Below are positions 5,237 to 7,193 of a DNA stretch of 7,193 nucleotides, piece after piece. The translations under genes were made by a program, and so were the position numbers. Every line of letters begins with the position of its first letter. The first letter of the stretch is position 1. Below the pieces are notes generated by a model. That model ran no database searches. It was not told where the DNA came from and was given only the letters and a program-made list of their open reading frames with translations. Source of the DNA: an uncultured Oscillospiraceae bacterium (GTDB lineage Bacteria > Bacillota > Clostridia > Oscillospirales > Oscillospiraceae); NCBI GenBank assembly GCA_934572465.1, contig CAKTLG010000056.1, positions 1-7,193 on the forward strand. Direction: 5' to 3'.

Positions 5237-5710
5237 GTGAACGATATGGAAGAAGTATACGCGGTGTATTTTGACGATGTATACCGGTATCTGCTTGCGC
5301 TCTCGGGCGACGAGGGCACGGCGGAGGAGCTGACGAGCGAGACGTTTTTCCGTGCGCTCGGCGCGCTGGATCGCTTCCGGGGCGATTGCAGCGTGCGCGT
5401 GTGGCTGTGCCAGATCGCCAAGAACCTCTTTTTCTCCCAGAAGCGCCGCGAGCAGCGGCTTGCGCCGCTGGAGGACTGCGCCGCTCCCGCTGACGATCCC
5501 GCCGAGCGCATCGAGGACCGCAGCGAGGCCGAGCGCATCCAGACGCTGCTGCACGGGCTGAAGGAGCCGTACAAGGAGGTCTTTATGTGGCGCGTGTACG
5601 GCGAGAAAAGCTTTCGGGAGATCGCAGGACTGTTCGGCAAGACGGAGAACTGGGCGTGCGTGACCTATCACCGCGCACGGAAAATGATCCGCGAGGGATT
5701 GGAGGAATGA
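5237..5710 (+). CDS. ECF-family RNA polymerase sigma factor (sigma-70 group IV)
   Basis: A 157-residue sigma factor with only regions 2 and 4. Region 2 spans about residues 6-72, including AEELTSETFFRAL (29-41) for core binding and the WLCQIAKNLF helix (56-65) followed by KRR for -10 recognition. A short acidic linker (about 75-98) follows. Region 4 spans about 99-155, with YKEVFMWRVYGEKSFREIA leading into the helix-turn-helix, and TYHRARKMIREGL as recognition helix and tail. GTG 5237 was chosen because the purine run 5223-5229 ends seven bases before it; ATG at 5246 is a possible start, three residues shorter. Start-to-stop length is normal for the class. The anti-sigma gene begins one base after the stop codon, the arrangement expected for a sigma factor held at the membrane until an envelope signal releases it. 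The signal and regulon cannot be read from the sequence. Confidence 0.93.
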   Translation: MNDMEEVYAVYFDDVYRYLLALSGDEGTAEELTSETFFRALGALDRFRGDCSVRVWLCQIAKNLFFSQKRREQRLAPLEDCAAPADDPAERIEDRSEAERIQTLLHGLKEPYKEVFMWRVYGEKSFREIAGLFGKTENWACVTYHRARKMIREGLEE

Positions 5711-5711
5711 C

Positions 5712-6809
5712 ATGAAAAATGATTGCAGCATCGTGCAGGATCTGCTGCCGCTGTACGCAGAGGACATGGTAAAGCCGGAGACGAGGGAGTTTGTGGACGG
5801 GCATCTTGCGGACTGCGCGGCCTGCCGCGCAGAGCTGGACGCGCTGCGCGCAGAGGAGACGCCTGCCGCGCCGGAGATGCAGCTCGCGCCGCTGCGCGGC
5901 ATCGAACGGGCGCTGCGCCGCAGACGGCTGACGGCGGTGCTGCTGACCGCCGCGCTGGTGCTGACGCTGGCGACGGCGGGCTTTGCCTACGCCACCGCGC
6001 CGCAGTACATGCCCTACGGAAAACTGGAGTGGCAGCTTACCGCCCTGTGCAAAACCGCCGACGGCACAAGCTGGATCGTTTCGCCGCCGAACGGTCAAAA
6101 GAAGATCGGGCATACTTCCCGAATCGTGATCACGCTGACTTCGCCGGTTTCCGGCGCAAGGGTGGACGCCACGACCGATGAAAACGGGAAAACGCTTTAC
6201 TTCATCAGCGCGTGGCGCACACCGTGGGACGAATGGTTTGGGAAATTTTCTGCCGCAGATCCTACGGCGGTGCAGATCACGAAAGGTGATGGGCTGAGCG
6301 CTGTTGCAGCCGAGTCGGACACGGTGCAGGACACGCTGTATGATACGGAACTCGTCACCGCAATCCTGCGCAGCGGTAAGGAGGGCTTTGCCGCGTACCC
6401 CGACGGCACGTATCTTCTCGCGCTCAGCACCGAAAACTGCGCAGGGATCTATTACTCCCCGAACAATGGGCGGGACGATGTTTTGCTCTACGGTGAGCGG
6501 ATGGACGGCGGGATCGTGTCGCTGCCGCGGCTGGCGCTGGGATACTATGCGCTGCTGGCGCTCGCGCTGGGCGCGGCGCTGGGGCTCGCGTGGCTCGTCT
6601 GCCGCAAAAGGCCGTGCGGCAGGACACTGGGCCGTCTTGCGCTCGTGCCGCTGTGCTACCTTGCGGGGCACGTGCTCGTCAAGGGCTTTGTAACGACGAG
6701 CTATCAGATGCAGCGCGATCTCGCGCTCATCGTGCTCGCGGGCGCGCTGCTCTACGGCGCTGTTCTGCTGGCGCTCGATCTGCGGGCGCAGAAGCGGAGC
6801 GGAAAATAA
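5712..6809 (+). CDS. Zinc-finger (zf-HC2) transmembrane anti-sigma factor, 365 residues
   Basis: Partner of the sigma factor just upstream; it is expected to bind that protein in the cytoplasm. Residues 1-45 form the anti-sigma zinc domain: CSIVQDLLPLY (5-15) and the H-x3-C-x2-C motif at His31, Cys35 and Cys38, with Cys5 a possible further ligand. After a linker and an Arg-rich stretch (69-72), helix 1 spans about 73-94. Residues about 95-272 form an extracytoplasmic domain with no motif I can name, presumably the sensor. Three more helices follow at about 274-296, 306-326 and 336-356, with basic loops (CRKRPCGR; RAQKR) on the predicted cytoplasmic side, which agrees with four spans and both ends inside. 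Single-span anti-sigma factors are more usual, so the C-terminal membrane bundle is notable. Translation is probably coupled: GGAGG (5701-5705) lies inside the sigma gene, and the stop and ATG are one base apart. Confidence 0.9.
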   Translation: MKNDCSIVQDLLPLYAEDMVKPETREFVDGHLADCAACRAELDALRAEETPAAPEMQLAPLRGIERALRRRRLTAVLLTAALVLTLATAGFAYATAPQYMPYGKLEWQLTALCKTADGTSWIVSPPNGQKKIGHTSRIVITLTSPVSGARVDATTDENGKTLYFISAWRTPWDEWFGKFSAADPTAVQITKGDGLSAVAAESDTVQDTLYDTELVTAILRSGKEGFAAYPDGTYLLALSTENCAGIYYSPNNGRDDVLLYGERMDGGIVSLPRLALGYYALLALALGAALGLAWLVCRKRPCGRTLGRLALVPLCYLAGHVLVKGFVTTSYQMQRDLALIVLAGALLYGAVLLALDLRAQKRSGK

Positions 6810-6956
6810 GCGCGGCGAGAGACGCGGCAAAGCGGGAACGGGAGGCGCCATGCCCCCCGTTCCCCGCTGTTATAAGGCGCCTTGCAGGAGCCGCGCGCAC
6901 TGGCACCGGATGCGGACAGCAAACGCCGCTGCTGGCACGCTGCCGGCAAAGGCAGG
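6810..6956. other. Non-coding spacer with a GC-rich hairpin
   Basis: No supported gene. AGCGGGAACGGG (6831-6842) pairs with CCCGTTCCCCGCT (6856-6868) with one bulged C, giving 12 pairs, but no T run follows, so it is not a standard intrinsic terminator. A 10-base palindrome, AAGGCGCCTT, follows at 6874-6883. The hairpin lies 21 bases after the anti-sigma stop and may protect the 3' end of that mRNA. Confidence 0.5.
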
Positions 6957-7000
6957 AAAAAGGAAGACCCTCAAAGCCTTGCGGCTCTGAGGGTTTTCCT
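6957..7000 (-). terminator. Terminator of the tRNA transcript, between convergent genes
   Basis: Bases 6961-6973 pair with 6988-7000 (13 pairs, one G-T). After an A-C mismatch, AGCC (6975-6978) pairs with GGCT (6983-6986), which contributes with 6979-6982 (TTGC) as loop; 6975 pairs with 6986. On the - strand the stem ends in TTTTT (complement of 6957-6961), a good release signal starting right at the CCA end of tRNA-Lys. On the + strand the T run lies within the stem, so it could also stop read-through from the anti-sigma gene, less efficiently. Confidence 0.8.
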
Positions 7001-7075
7001 GGTGCCTCGTCGGGGATTCGAACCCCGGACACCCTGCTTAAAAGGCAGGTGCTCTGCCGACTGAGCTAACGAAGC
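7000..7075 (-). tRNA. tRNA-Lys (anticodon TTT)
   Basis: On the - strand a 76-base tRNA begins GCTTCGT and ends ACGAGGC-A-CCA, with a full seven-pair acceptor stem (one G-T). The D arm reads AGCTCAGTCGGCAGAGC. The anticodon stem CCTGC/GCAGG encloses CTTTTAA, with anticodon TTT at 7042-7040. The T arm is CGGGG-TTCGAAT-CCCCG. The CCA end is encoded in the genome. It decodes AAA and AAG. Confidence 0.97.
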
Positions 7076-7092
7076 ATATCCCGCGGCAATAT

Positions 7093-7109
7093 AAAAACCG
7101 CCGAAGCGG
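7093..7109 (-). terminator. Short UUCG hairpin with U run between the two tRNAs
   Basis: On the - strand CCGC (7109-7106) and GCGG (7101-7098) close a UUCG tetraloop (closing pair C-G) and are followed by five U. The stem is only four pairs, so termination would be partial; it may instead be a processing or attenuation element between tRNA-Gln and tRNA-Lys. TATATT (7093-7088) just downstream could be a -10 for tRNA-Lys alone, but no good -35 was found. Confidence 0.4.
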
Positions 7110-7117
7110 AAGAACGC

Positions 7118-7192
7118 TGGCAGGGATGGCTGGACTCGAACCAGCGAATGAGGGAGTCAAAGTCCCTTGCCTTACCGCTTGGCTACACCCCT
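7118..7192 (-). tRNA. tRNA-Gln (anticodon TTG)
   Basis: On the - strand a 75-base tRNA starts AGGGGTG one base inside the window edge and ends CATCCCT-G-CCA, with seven acceptor pairs (first pair A-T, as is usual for the weak first pair of tRNA-Gln). The D arm reads AGCCAAGCGGTAAGGC, which is characteristic of Gln. The anticodon stem AGGGA/TCCCT encloses CTTTGAC, with anticodon TTG. The T arm is GCTGG-TTCGAGT-CCAGC. It is upstream of tRNA-Lys by 42 bases and probably co-transcribed with it. Confidence 0.97.
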
Positions 7193-7193
7193 A

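Noticed and set aside
4753..5902. Two - strand open frames over the zinc-ribbon and sigma genes
   Set aside because: They cross two strong + strand genes and a terminator, and their products are low-complexity Ser/Arg or Ala/Arg strings without recognisable domains.
5583..6851. A 422-residue open frame on the - strand over the anti-sigma gene
   Set aside because: Arg/Pro/Gln-rich sequence with no domain, opposite a well-supported gene with a zinc motif and membrane helices; a GC-rich shadow.
6590..7069. + strand open frames running into the tRNA-Lys gene, ending in phrases like RGFEPRTPCLKG or GIRTPDTLLKRQ
   Set aside because: These phrases are the well-known false translation of the reverse strand of a tRNA gene. 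No start site or domain supports a protein.

Overview
The window looks like chromosomal DNA of a GC-rich, low-oxygen Clostridia member, most likely of the Oscillospiraceae/Ruminococcaceae type. This is inferred from three things: the style of the three SLH repeats (each with FSP...CTRxx(I/A)VTFL), the ECF sigma/zinc-finger anti-sigma pair of clostridial type, and GC-rich codon use. No 16S or other taxonomic marker is present, so the assignment is an inference. All protein genes lie on the + strand and two tRNA genes at the right edge lie on the - strand. No CRISPR array, insertion sequence, prophage or integrase gene was seen.

Layout. (1) Bases 1-1071 hold the 3' part of psuG (pseudouridine-5'-phosphate glycosidase) and, directly abutting it, a 90-residue DUF1294 membrane protein. 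(2) Bases 1072-1281 are a regulatory spacer with a very long AT-rich hairpin, an extended -10 promoter and a leader inverted repeat. (3) Bases 1282-4590 encode a 1102-residue secreted SLH-anchored surface protein, followed by a strong intrinsic terminator. (4) Bases 4669-5185 are a one-gene unit with its own promoter and terminator, encoding a small membrane protein with two helices and a cytoplasmic zinc ribbon. (5) Bases 5185-6809 are an ECF sigma factor and its zinc-finger transmembrane anti-sigma factor, with a candidate ECF-type autoregulatory promoter overlapping the preceding terminator. (6) Bases 6810-6956 are non-coding. (7) Bases 6957-7192 are, on the - strand, tRNA-Gln(TTG), then tRNA-Lys(TTT), then a terminator lying between the tRNAs and the convergent anti-sigma gene.

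How the parts work together. PsuG salvages pseudouridine from RNA turnover; its usual kinase partner would lie upstream, outside the window. The SLH protein, the zinc-ribbon membrane protein and the sigma/anti-sigma module all concern the cell envelope, but each has its own promoter or terminator. A regulatory link between the sigma factor and the surface protein is therefore only a hypothesis.

The most unusual signals are the 43-base, almost fully paired hairpin that coincides with the UP-element position of the surface-protein promoter, the steep rise in third-position GC along the surface-protein gene, the repeated domains inside that protein, and a 9-base word shared by two promoters. I found no clear sign of a wholly new multi-gene system.
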